Notes: generated from the letters alone by a model not told the origin. A stretch of 7,664 nt of DNA from Bacteroidota bacterium (GCA_004292985.1 RDXT01000615.1:1-7664), one strand, 5' to 3'; shown: positions 1 to 6,345, counted from the first letter of the stretch. Program-made: numbers and translations.

Positions 1-197
1 TTGTTGTAGCGGTAGATTTTATAGCCTGCCAGGTTAACCGGGCTGGCTGTCGGGTTATAGACTTCTACTGCCTTGTTGTTCGAACTTCCTTCCAGGTATT
101 CTGAAAAGAAGAGGTCTGTGCATTGAGAAAAGCCCTGTACAGCCCCGGAAAAGGACAACAAAGCAATGCAGTACGTAAGTAAACGATTCATAGACAT
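1..197 (-). CDS. Exported lamin-tail-domain protein, N-terminal fragment
   Basis: This is the 5' end of a gene that leaves the window on the left; about 65 codons are visible. I translated it from the ATG at 197; a second in-frame ATG at 191 is equally possible. The first 25 or so residues form a signal peptide (MNRLL, then a hydrophobic stretch, then GFSQC). Next come residues of the kind LFFSEYLEGSSNNKAVEVYN followed by NLAGYKIY, which is the characteristic opening of a lamin tail domain (Ig-like LTD) in Bacteroidota extracellular proteins. Such domains usually sit in large secreted multidomain proteins, often with nucleases or adhesion modules and a T9SS signal; the part that would tell is missing. 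A good Bacteroidota promoter lies just upstream. The family call is secure, but the role of the whole protein is unknown. Confidence 0.85.
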   Translation of the reverse strand, partial: MSMNRLLTYCIALLSFSGAVQGFSQCTDLFFSEYLEGSSNNKAVEVYNPTASPVNLAGYKIYRYN

Positions 198-244
198 GAG
201 TTATGGATGAATGAATGAGCAATTATAACGAAAATAGCTCAGTA

Positions 245-274
245 CAAATATACGGCCCCACGTCCTAAATCAAA
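245..274 (-). promoter_or_regulatory. Bacteroidota-type promoter for the lamin-tail gene
   Basis: On the minus strand, TTTG at 274-271 is followed after 18 bases by TATATTTG at 252-245. This matches the Bacteroidota housekeeping sigma consensus (TTTG at -33, TAnnTTTG at -7). Transcription would begin around 238-242, giving a leader of roughly 40 bases before the ATG at 197. The -33 element overlaps the TGA stop (272-270) of the upstream choice-of-anchor V gene. I infer promoter function from the motif alone. Confidence 0.6.
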
Positions 275-1106
275 GGATAAGCTTCTGCAGCGACTGGTCC
301 AGCCCACTACCTAAGCGCAAGAAATACAGCCCTTTACCCCAGTGTTGCGCGGGGATGATTTCTGTATAAACACCGGGCGACACGCGCACTTCTTTCCGGT
401 ACACAACATTTCCCGACAGGCCCAGCACCTCGACCATCAGCGCCGTGGGTGAGGTGGCCTCAATCTCCAGATAGATGCTCTGGTCAGAAGTATAGGTCTT
501 CCAGTTGCGTACGAAGGGGAGCTGGTCGAGCGATGCGGTACCTGCTTCTTTGATTTCCAGGGATTGCGTATAGACATGGTCGCCCAGGCGTCCGTTATTC
601 GCCACGTTACACCCGACAAAAGAGGCATAGACTTTCACTTCACCTGTTCCGGCAGCAGGGGCCGTCCAGTTAAAGCTCCAGGTGGCAGAATCTGTACTGG
701 TGGTTCCTGTGTTTGTGTGCGTGATGTACTCTTTGCCACTCAGCGTAGCAAGTTTTGTGCGGGTGGCCTCCGTCAGGGTTTTATTGCCCGCACCTGTTTG
801 CGATACAGTGCCGATGGTTGTTGCTCCGAATCCAAAACGGGTAACGCCTGCGTTTTTGATTTTGAGGCTGACCTGATAGGTCTGCCCGGGTTCGTAGCCG
901 GTTTCCGGGACCGTAGAACTCAGGGAGGTGGTCCCCGGTCCGGTGTTCAGCGCGAAGCTGTTGTGACATCCGTCCTGGCAGGTAAGTTCGCCCGGGGCAC
1001 CTGTACGGCCTCCGGGAGCACCCGCCGAGTTGGAAATGAGCTGCCCTGCGTACAATAGCAGCAGCATACCTCCGCCTGTAAGCAGAAAAGTAAGTCTCTG
1101 GGTCAT
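270..1106 (-). CDS. Choice-of-anchor V domain protein with T9SS C-terminal sorting domain and CxxxCH motif
   Basis: This is a 278-residue secreted protein. Residues 1-28 are a signal peptide. Next comes a Gly/Ala-rich linker ending in GAPGELTCQDGCHNS, with Cys43, Cys47 and His48. Residues about 65-187 form a beta-sandwich with the family signature: an FGFGAT stretch, then WSFNWTAP, a Cys at 166 and GDHVYTQSLEI. This identifies the choice-of-anchor V (Reelin-like) domain of Bacteroidota surface proteins. The last 80 residues (about 198-278), with LSGNVVYRKEV and KGLYFLRLG before a terminal KLIL, are a type A sorting domain. The protein should therefore cross the inner membrane by Sec and the outer membrane by T9SS. 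Family members usually carry a haem-like CxxCH after the linker; here the spacing is CxxxCH. Whether haem is bound is not known. The ATG at 1106 follows a T-rich, purine-poor leader. Confidence 0.85.
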   Translation of the reverse strand: MTQRLTFLLTGGGMLLLLYAGQLISNSAGAPGGRTGAPGELTCQDGCHNSFALNTGPGTTSLSSTVPETGYEPGQTYQVSLKIKNAGVTRFGFGATTIGTVSQTGAGNKTLTEATRTKLATLSGKEYITHTNTGTTSTDSATWSFNWTAPAAGTGEVKVYASFVGCNVANNGRLGDHVYTQSLEIKEAGTASLDQLPFVRNWKTYTSDQSIYLEIEATSPTALMVEVLGLSGNVVYRKEVRVSPGVYTEIIPAQHWGKGLYFLRLGSGLDQSLQKLIL

Positions 1107-1166
1107 GGGAGTAAAAAAATAATGAGGTTCAGAACCTAAGACTCACAGAGGTACCCAAAGGTTTAA

Positions 1167-1208
1167 ATCCCTGTTCCCTGAACCCTGTCAACTGTTCCCT
1201 GAACCCTG
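1167..1208 (-). repeat. Six-unit degenerate heptamer repeat (CAGGGNN) at a gene end
   Basis: Read on the minus strand, 42 bases divide exactly into six heptamers: CAGGGTT, CAGGGAA, CAGTTGA, CAGGGTT, CAGGGAA, CAGGGAT. At a higher level it is two 21-bp copies, of which the first 17 bases are identical. The TGA stop of the TIGR02757 gene lies in the third unit, and the gene's last six residues (QGSGNS) are encoded by the first three units. The remaining units lie in the intergenic space before the choice-of-anchor V gene. It looks like a small minisatellite produced by slippage; any regulatory role is unproven. Confidence 0.75.
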
Positions 1209-1982
1209 GCCCTCAAACACGCCCATCCCAAACAGGCTGAAGTCATATTTCACGGGGTCCTCCGGGCAAAGTTCCCGCAGGCGCTCGGTAAGCTCTATGG
1301 CGGCCTTCCAGTCATTGGGGCTGCGGCGGAGCAGGCCCAGGTGCCGGGCTACGTTGCCGGTATGCACATCGAGGGGGCAGATCAGTTGTGAGGGCTGAAT
1401 GCGGTTCCATATTCCGAAATCCACGCCCCTGCGGTCGCTGCGCACCATCCAGCGAAGAAACATATTGATCCGCTTGGCAGAAGAACCGGAAGAAGGGTCT
1501 GCCAGGTGCTTGCGGGTGCGGCCGGGAAAGCCGGGACGCGATACAAGGGCTGCCCTTGCCTGCACAATGCCATGATATACCGTAGGGTCTCCGGGCTGCA
1601 TTCCCATCGAAAAAACAGCCTCCAGCCCTCCCATTTCACTATACACCCGCCGCAGCGAAAGCACCAGCGCCCGCATATCTGTGCCGTTGCAGGTGCGGTG
1701 TACAAAGCGGTCTAAGCGGGCAAGCTCCTCCTCACTGGCCTCCAGCACAAAACGAAGCGGCTCGCGGTCCATCATGTCCATCAGCCGGAAAGCATTTTGC
1801 ACAATGGTTTTTCGCTGTCCCCAGGCAATGAGTGCAGATAAAAAGCCCGAAATTTCGATGTCGCCTTTTTCACTAAACAGATGCGGCACAGACACCGGAT
1901 CAGCTTCGATAAACGAAGGCTGATTGTATATCAGGTAGCGCTCTTCAAGCAACTCCCGTAGCTCAGAGGGGTTCATGGGCAT
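1188..1982 (-). CDS. TIGR02757 (DUF2400) family protein
   Basis: This protein is 264 residues from the ATG at 1982, a normal family length. It is recognised by its conserved C-terminal half: AKRINMFLRWMVR (about 169-181), then GVDFGIW (186-192), ICPLDVHTGNVARHLGLL (201-218) and DPVKYDFSLFGMG (242-254). It has no signal peptide or membrane segment, so it is cytoplasmic. The function of the family is not established. The Lys in AKR and the PLDVH motif recall the Lys/Asp pair of helix-hairpin-helix DNA glycosylases, but that is my inference only. The start is taken at the ATG that shares its A with the TGA of the upstream PrsW-like gene (TGATG), suggesting translational coupling. A TTG at 1985 and an ATG at 1976 are alternatives. 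The last six residues derive from a heptamer repeat and lie beyond the conserved family end. Confidence 0.85.
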   Translation of the reverse strand: MPMNPSELRELLEERYLIYNQPSFIEADPVSVPHLFSEKGDIEISGFLSALIAWGQRKTIVQNAFRLMDMMDREPLRFVLEASEEELARLDRFVHRTCNGTDMRALVLSLRRVYSEMGGLEAVFSMGMQPGDPTVYHGIVQARAALVSRPGFPGRTRKHLADPSSGSSAKRINMFLRWMVRSDRRGVDFGIWNRIQPSQLICPLDVHTGNVARHLGLLRRSPNDWKAAIELTERLRELCPEDPVKYDFSLFGMGVFEGQGSGNS

Positions 1983-2710
1983 CAATCCGGGTCAAAAAAG
2001 GGATTACGTACACTCCGGCGGTTGCGGCGCTCAGAGTCTGCGGCATGCAAACGGATCGCGCGTCTGGCGAGGAAAATGGTAAGCCCAAGGCCGATAAAGG
2101 AAATGATAGCCAGCGATTCGACACCCAGAAACAGAAAATAGTCGTACAGACCGTGAAAAAAAATGGCGGTCAGCAGGCCCTTCATCCGCTCGGTAAAGGG
2201 ATTGATGCCGGAGATAAATTTGGCCCGGCCTACAAAAAAGCCCATCATAACCCCAAAAGAGGCATGCGCGGGCACAGCTGTAAACATTCGTATGATGGCG
2301 GTAGAGACACCGTATTCGGAGGTAAATACATAGAGCACATTTTCGATGGCGGCAAAGCCCAGAGACACTGCCACTCCGTACATAATACCGTCATATGGCT
2401 CGTTAAATTCCCGGTGCGGATAGTTGTACCAGCGCAACACAAGGTATTTCATGCCTTCTTCAGAAAGCGCTACTACCCCAAAGGCATAGATCGCCAGATC
2501 TGCCGGAGAGCCGGAGGTATCGGACACGCCCAGCACATCTCCCAGAAACTTCCCCAGGAAAATGACCGGAATAGCAATCAGGATACCACAGATGAAAGTG
2601 ACGATCAGATAGCGGAGCGGCTCCCTGTCAAAGCGGTCGCGGAGATATACATAGGTAAATATAAACGCTATGGGGCCTAAAGCCAGTGCCAGGAGTTTTA
2701 AGAGGTCCAT
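1982..2710 (-). CDS. PrsW family intramembrane metalloprotease
   Basis: This is a 242-residue polytopic inner-membrane protein with some seven hydrophobic segments and a basic cytoplasmic tail (RRAIRL onwards). The family hallmarks are all present: YLRDRFDREP near the N-terminus (22-31), EEGMK at 84-88, FAAIEN at 119-124, His149 in PAHASFG and FFHGLYD at 184-190. The Glu and His residues in these motifs are those conserved at the active site of PrsW and related CAAX-like proteases. Bacillus PrsW cleaves an anti-sigma factor within or near the membrane, but the substrate here is unknown and no sigma/anti-sigma pair lies in the window. The gene sits 30 bp after the MarR gene and overlaps the TIGR02757 gene by one base, so the three probably form one transcript. 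The ATG at 2710 gives a normal N-terminus. Confidence 0.88.
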   Translation of the reverse strand: MDLLKLLALALGPIAFIFTYVYLRDRFDREPLRYLIVTFICGILIAIPVIFLGKFLGDVLGVSDTSGSPADLAIYAFGVVALSEEGMKYLVLRWYNYPHREFNEPYDGIMYGVAVSLGFAAIENVLYVFTSEYGVSTAIIRMFTAVPAHASFGVMMGFFVGRAKFISGINPFTERMKGLLTAIFFHGLYDYFLFLGVESLAIISFIGLGLTIFLARRAIRLHAADSERRNRRSVRNPFFDPD

Positions 2711-2740
2711 GGCCGAAAGGTAGCAATTTCCGTTTAAAAA

Positions 2741-3193
2741 TCAGCCCCGTAATTTGTCAAGAAGGTCATTGAGCTGCTGTGCTTCGGCTTCGCTGAGCGT
2801 GAGCATATGGGTGTCCGATACATCCATCACCGTATCCATCCGGGTGAGCAGGGAAAGGCCGTCTTCGGTGATCAGCACATCTACCAGGCGTTTATCGGTC
2901 TTGCAGACCCGGCGGGTGAGGAGTTTCTTTTTGAGCAGGCGCTCTACGATACGCGATACATCCGACATTTTGTCCAGCATGCGCTCGCGGATGTCGGAGG
3001 TGGAAATCGGATTGGGATATTGACCCCGCAGGATACGGAGCACATTGTATTGCTGAGAGGTAACCCCGTAGGGCTTAAACATCGCTTTATGCTGGTCCTG
3101 TACCCAGTTGGCTGTATAAAACAAATTCACCACCAGGCGCTGGTGCTCGCTTCGGAAAGGGTTTTTTTGCTTTATGGCTTCTTCTATACGCAT
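2741..3193 (-). CDS. MarR family transcriptional regulator
   Basis: This is a 150-residue winged-helix repressor-type protein of ordinary MarR length. Residues 14-40 are the first dimerisation helix. Residues 45-110 are the wHTH: GVTSQQYNVLRIL, the recognition helix around DVSRIVERLLKKKLL (78-92), and the wing with the family signature TDKRLVDVLIT (99-109). Residues 112-150 return to the dimer interface. There is one Cys (97), next to the wing, which could make it redox-sensitive but is not enough to claim this. It lies between yceI upstream and the PrsW-like gene downstream, all on the same strand. MarR regulators are frequent neighbours of YceI genes in Bacteroidota, so control of yceI and of its own operon is a reasonable inference. 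The leader between the hairpin at 3202-3229 and the ATG at 3193 is only eight bases. Confidence 0.9.
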   Translation of the reverse strand: MRIEEAIKQKNPFRSEHQRLVVNLFYTANWVQDQHKAMFKPYGVTSQQYNVLRILRGQYPNPISTSDIRERMLDKMSDVSRIVERLLKKKLLTRRVCKTDKRLVDVLITEDGLSLLTRMDTVMDVSDTHMLTLSEAEAQQLNDLLDKLRG

Positions 3194-3201
3194 ATAAAAT
3201 A

Positions 3202-3229
3202 GGGAAGCCTCCTCAAATGGAGACTTCCC
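3202..3229 (-). terminator. Hairpin between yceI and marR, possible terminator or attenuator
   Basis: GGGAAG and CTTCCC at the ends, then a C/A mismatch, then CTCC/GGAG, give an 11-position stem with one mismatch and a six-base loop. On the minus strand it lies nine bases beyond the yceI stop and is followed by TATTTTAT, six T in eight, directly before the marR ATG. This suits intrinsic termination of the yceI transcript. The marR start is so close that the same RNA structure would also sit on the marR leader, so it may only partly terminate. Confidence 0.55.
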
Positions 3230-3238
3230 GTCGTAAAT

Positions 3239-3823
3239 TTAGGATTTTTTCAGCTCAATATTGCAATTGATCGTAACGTCTTCGCTTACAACAACTCCGC
3301 CTGTTTCGAGTGCGGCATTCCACTTCAGACCAAACTGGGTGCGGTTTACTACGCCTGTGATTTTGAAACCTGCTTTGGTGTTACCATAAGGGTCTTTCAC
3401 TGTGCCGTTATATACAGCAGTCAGTTCTACGCTTTTGGTTACGCCGTGCATGGTCAGGTCACCTACCAGCTTGTACTGGTTGCCACGGGTCTTTTTGAAA
3501 GAAGTGCTTTTGAAGGTGATTTTAGGGTTGTTGGCGGCATCGAAAAAGTCAGGAGACTTCAGGTGGCCGTCGCGGTTTTCATCGCCGGTGTAGATAGAGG
3601 CTACGTCAGCGCTGAACTCGATTTTTGCGCCTTCAAAATTGTCGGCAGCAGGAGAAGAAACAGCGATGTCGAAGGTTTTGAAAGAGCCTTCAACTTCAGA
3701 AATAACGAGGTGGGTAACGGTGAAACCGATGCTGGAGTGTGAGCGGTCGGTAGTCCAGTTTACCTGGGCAGAGGCAGCAAGGAAAGACAGAGAAGCTGCA
3801 GCGAGGATAAGAATTCTTTTCAT
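3239..3823 (-). CDS. YceI family periplasmic lipid-binding-like protein
   Basis: This is a 194-residue protein with a clear Sec signal peptide (MKRILILAAASLSFLAASA, cleavage before QVNW), so the mature protein is periplasmic and about 175 residues long, the usual size. The YceI beta-barrel motifs appear in order: DRSHSSIGFTVTHLVISEV (26-44), GDENRDGHLKSPDFFDA (80-96), ITFKSTSF (102-109), GDLTMHGVTKSVEL (121-134) and VVNRTQFGLKWN (158-169). The family is a lipocalin-like fold that binds isoprenoid or other amphiphilic ligands; some members respond to osmotic, acid or base stress. The ligand here is unknown. The gene is upstream of and co-directional with marR, with a hairpin between them. A long AT-rich divergent region precedes it, but no clean TAnnTTTG promoter is seen there; the nearest is CAACTTTG at 3890-3883. 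Confidence 0.92.
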   Translation of the reverse strand: MKRILILAAASLSFLAASAQVNWTTDRSHSSIGFTVTHLVISEVEGSFKTFDIAVSSPAADNFEGAKIEFSADVASIYTGDENRDGHLKSPDFFDAANNPKITFKSTSFKKTRGNQYKLVGDLTMHGVTKSVELTAVYNGTVKDPYGNTKAGFKITGVVNRTQFGLKWNAALETGGVVVSEDVTINCNIELKKS

Positions 3824-4162
3824 GTGAAAGGTTAAGTTAGAGAGATTGAATGATTGTCACAGGTTTAACGATGTTTAAACAACAAAGTTGCAACTCCGGC
3901 AAAGTTTTTCTTCAGGCAGAGGCCGTTTTGCATCATCTTTTGAAATTACGTTACACCCCGGCTTGTGCGGAAGATCAAGGGGATACGATGAAATATTGTG
4001 TATAATAAATTGATATTCAGGTATTTGTGATCGTTTTTTAAACTAAATATTCTTACATTCTCCCGAAGCGTTTACATGCCAATAAATATACATCCTTTGG
4101 AAAATAAATAAGTTCTCTTGTATTTTCTGGGGTCAATCATCATTACCCTAAAAAGAACCATT
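3824..4162. other. Divergent intergenic region between yceI and H-NOX
   Basis: These 339 bases hold no credible gene. The stretch is AT-rich from about 3990 onward and should carry the promoters of both divergent units. For H-NOX, the best candidate is TTTG at 4096-4099, then 21 bases, then TATTTTCT at 4121-4128, which matches the Bacteroidota -7 box only partly. For yceI, the only near match is CAACTTTG (3890-3883), without a -33 partner at the usual distance. Two short perfect palindromes, GTTTAAAC at 3873-3880 and AGTTGCAACT at 3886-3895, lie five bases apart and could be operators, but palindromes this short are expected by chance. No stem followed by a T run was found. Confidence 0.5.
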
Positions 4163-4708
4163 ATGAAGGGCATCGTATTTACCGAGTTTTTGGAAATGGT
4201 CGAAGACCGCTTTGGCTTTGACATTGCGGACAACATCATTTCGCAGTCCGACCTGCCTTCGGGCGGCATTTATACAGCCGTAGGTACCTACGATCATCAG
4301 GAAATGGTCAGGTTGGTGGTAAATCTGAGTGCGATGTCGGGCATTGCGGTCCCCGATTTGCTGAAAGCCTACGGAGAGCATCTGTTCAGCCGCTTTGTGA
4401 AAGGGTATCATCATTTTTTTGCAAATGCGACCTCGACCCTCGATTTTCTGGCATTGATCGAAAATTATATACATGTCGAAGTACGAAAGCTATATCCCGA
4501 TGCCGAACTCCCTACATTTGAGACCGTAAGACCAGCGGAAAACCGGCTCGAAATGACTTACCATTCCAGCCGGGGCCTGGGCGACTTTGCCGAAGGCCTG
4601 CTCAATGGCTGCATTAAGCATTTCCAGGAAAACATCAGCCTTCACCGGGAAGACATAAATCCTGATCGAACGATCGTTAAATTTACGCTTATCCGCATCC
4701 CTGACTGA
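4163..4708 (+). CDS. H-NOX (haem NO-binding domain) sensor protein
   Basis: This is a stand-alone 181-residue H-NOX domain, the standard length, cytoplasmic, binding ferrous haem. The N-terminus MKGIVFTEFLEMVEDRFG is the family consensus, which fixes the ATG at 4163; the frame stays open upstream to a TTG at 4118, but that adds an untypical extension. The proximal haem ligand is His104 in IHVEVRKLYPDAELP, Pro117 matches the haem-distorting Pro115 of the Thermoanaerobacter protein, and the propionate-binding YxSxR is Tyr133/Ser135/Arg137. The distal residue corresponding to Tyr140 of the O2-binding protein is Phe142 by position (Arg + 5). From family knowledge this predicts NO (and CO) binding with exclusion of O2. 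Its stop TGA overlaps the next gene's ATG (TGATG), so it is very probably co-translated with the hybrid kinase and regulates its autophosphorylation. Confidence 0.95.
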   Translation: MKGIVFTEFLEMVEDRFGFDIADNIISQSDLPSGGIYTAVGTYDHQEMVRLVVNLSAMSGIAVPDLLKAYGEHLFSRFVKGYHHFFANATSTLDFLALIENYIHVEVRKLYPDAELPTFETVRPAENRLEMTYHSSRGLGDFAEGLLNGCIKHFQENISLHREDINPDRTIVKFTLIRIPD

Positions 4709-6069
4709 TGGATCAACTCGATAGCCTCAAACGTATATTACAGAGAGAAAGGGCTGCCCGCAAGGCCGCAGAGGAGGTTATTGAAAAAAAATCACTGGAG
4801 CTGTATCTGGCCAACCAGGAGCTGATGAAGCTCAACGAGTCACTCGAAGAGCGCATCCGGGAGCGCACCGCCGAGATCGAAGCCTCGCGCCAGGAACTGA
4901 TTCTGGCCAAAAACAAGGCCGAAGCCGCCGATCGCTCCAAGTCGGAGTTCCTGTCCAACATGAGCCACGAAATCCGCACACCGCTCAACGCGGTCATTGG
5001 CCTCACAGAGCTGATTGTGCGCGACAGCCAGGACGCCACTGCCCTCGAGTATGCCCGCTCGATTCAGTATTCGGCAGAAAACCTGCTTGTGATCATTAAT
5101 GAAATCCTGGATTTCTCGAAAATCGAGTCGGGCAAGCTCACCTTTGAGCGGATCAACTTCCCGCTGGCGCAGGTGGTCGAGTCGCTTATGACGACCTACC
5201 GGCCCAAGGCAGAGTCTAAAAACCTGAGTTTCAGAGCGATCGTTGACCCGGAGGTTCCCGAATACCTGATGGGCGATCCGGTCAAGCTCAGTCAGATTTT
5301 GATCAACCTGGTGGGAAATGCCCTGAAATTTACGGCCTCAGGCCATGTGCATCTGAGCATTTCGCTGAGGGAAAAGGCAGACGACCATACGCAGGTATGG
5401 ATCAGGGTGGAAGATACGGGCATCGGCATTCCTGCAGATAAGCTATCGCGGATATTTGAAAGCTTCGAGCAGGCAAACTCCAGCACCTCGCGCGAATTTG
5501 GCGGCACCGGACTGGGACTGGCCATTACCCGCAGGCTGGTGGAGCTTCAGGGCGGTAAAATCTGGGTCGAAAGTGAGCCGGGCAAAGGCTCCTGCTTTCA
5601 GTTTGTGATGCCTTTCGACATAGGAGACAAAGCGCTGGCCAATGCCCCTGCTGCTGTAGCTGAGCATCCGGAGACTGATCTGAGCCGCATGCGGATTTTG
5701 CTGGTCGAGGACCTGGCCATGAACCAGTTTTTGATGAAGCAGGTATTCCGCCGCAAAAATATCACTGCCGATATTGCCTCCAATGGCCGCGAAGCCCTCG
5801 ACAAACTCCGATTGCAGACTTACGATGTGGTGCTGATGGACCTGCACATGCCCGTGATGGATGGCCGTGAAGCTACCCGTATCATCCGCCAGCCCGGCTC
5901 GGGCATCCTGGATCCGGAGGTATTTATCATCGCCCTCACCGCAGATGCCTTTCAGGAAACCCGCCGCGAAGTGATGGAAATGGGCATGAATGACTTTTTG
6001 TCCAAGCCGATCCGCATGGATGAACTGTATGGCAAATTATATGAGGTGGCAGACCTGCTCAATGTGTAA
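4708..6069 (+). CDS. Hybrid histidine kinase / response regulator, H-NOX-associated
   Basis: This is a 453-residue soluble kinase without membrane segments. Residues 1-75 are a charged coiled coil (heptads around RERAARKAAEEVIEKK and EERIRERTAEIEAS) with no PAS, GAF or other sensor domain. HisKA follows, with the phospho-accepting His87 in FLSNMSHEIRTPLN. Next is a complete HATPase_c: N box NLVGNALKF (200-208), DTGIGI (236-241), F box FESFEQA (250-256) and GGTGLGLAI (265-273). A receiver domain occupies about 328-450, with Glu334/Asp335, phospho-acceptor Asp378 in LMDLHMPVMDG, Thr411 and Lys433 in SKP, so it should be active. There is no Hpt domain. The ATG shares its A with the H-NOX stop. 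Known H-NOX proteins inhibit such partner kinases in the NO-bound state. A separate Hpt protein and final regulator are expected but are not in this window. Confidence 0.93.
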   Translation: MDQLDSLKRILQRERAARKAAEEVIEKKSLELYLANQELMKLNESLEERIRERTAEIEASRQELILAKNKAEAADRSKSEFLSNMSHEIRTPLNAVIGLTELIVRDSQDATALEYARSIQYSAENLLVIINEILDFSKIESGKLTFERINFPLAQVVESLMTTYRPKAESKNLSFRAIVDPEVPEYLMGDPVKLSQILINLVGNALKFTASGHVHLSISLREKADDHTQVWIRVEDTGIGIPADKLSRIFESFEQANSSTSREFGGTGLGLAITRRLVELQGGKIWVESEPGKGSCFQFVMPFDIGDKALANAPAAVAEHPETDLSRMRILLVEDLAMNQFLMKQVFRRKNITADIASNGREALDKLRLQTYDVVLMDLHMPVMDGREATRIIRQPGSGILDPEVFIIALTADAFQETRREVMEMGMNDFLSKPIRMDELYGKLYEVADLLNV

Positions 6070-6120
6070 CGCCCGCGCGGTCTGAGGTGTCTTCAGTCAT
6101 TATCCTTCATTATTACCTTT

Positions 6121-6345
6121 ATGAAAGACCGCCAGCGTGTAATCTCGATCTTCATTGACCGCAAAACCTACGAAGCAGGGCATGTGGACATTACCGAAAA
6201 ACTCTACGAACTGATTCCGGCCGACTCGGTCGAAGGAATCAAATATGTGATGCCTTCCGCTACCGAAACGGGCATTTATTATACCGTAGTCCTTGTGGAC
6301 AAAAAGGAAGTGGAAAAAGGCGTCATGGGATTTGTCGGAAGCTGA
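6121..6345 (+). CDS. Small uncharacterised protein, 74 residues
   Basis: I do not recognise this family. The 74 residues have balanced charge, no signal peptide, no Cys and no membrane segment. They read as a compact alpha/beta domain: strand RVISIFIDRK, a turn, helix TEKLYELI, then KYVMPSAT and a second hydrophobic strand YYTVVLVDKK, ending in GFVGS. The strand-turn-strand-helix order and FIDRK-TYEAG resemble a beta-grasp opening, but this is a guess. The gene lies 51 bp after the hybrid kinase on the same strand with no convincing terminator between, so it may belong to the H-NOX operon. The ATG is preceded by TTATTACCTTT, typical of the A/T-rich leaders in this phylum. It converges on the J-domain gene with just three bases between the stops. 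Codon use resembles that of its neighbours. Confidence 0.75.
   Translation: MKDRQRVISIFIDRKTYEAGHVDITEKLYELIPADSVEGIKYVMPSATETGIYYTVVLVDKKEVEKGVMGFVGS

Noticed and set aside
564..1058. Plus-strand open frame of 164 codons
   Set aside because: It is antisense to the choice-of-anchor V gene and has no domain features.
1983..1985. TTG start for the TIGR02757 gene
   Set aside because: An ATG directly follows and forms a TGATG junction with the upstream stop, which is the simpler choice.
2045..2680. Plus-strand open frame of 211 codons
   Set aside because: It is entirely antisense to the PrsW-like gene, whose catalytic motifs are intact; the translated product is Lys/His/Gly-rich with no recognisable domain.
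2715..2722. TACCTTTC before the PrsW-like ATG (and TACCTTT before the ATG at 6121) as -7 promoter boxes
   Set aside because: Both lie almost on the start codon, miss the final G and have no -33 element at the right distance; they look like ordinary leader sequence.
3873..3895. Palindromes GTTTAAAC and AGTTGCAACT as operator sites
   Set aside because: They are perfect but only 8 and 10 bases long, and one of each is roughly what chance would give in a region this size; no matching copy is seen near another gene.
4118..4162. Upstream TTG start for the H-NOX gene, adding 15 residues
   Set aside because: The H-NOX family begins at MKGIVF; the extension is atypical and overlaps the probable promoter.
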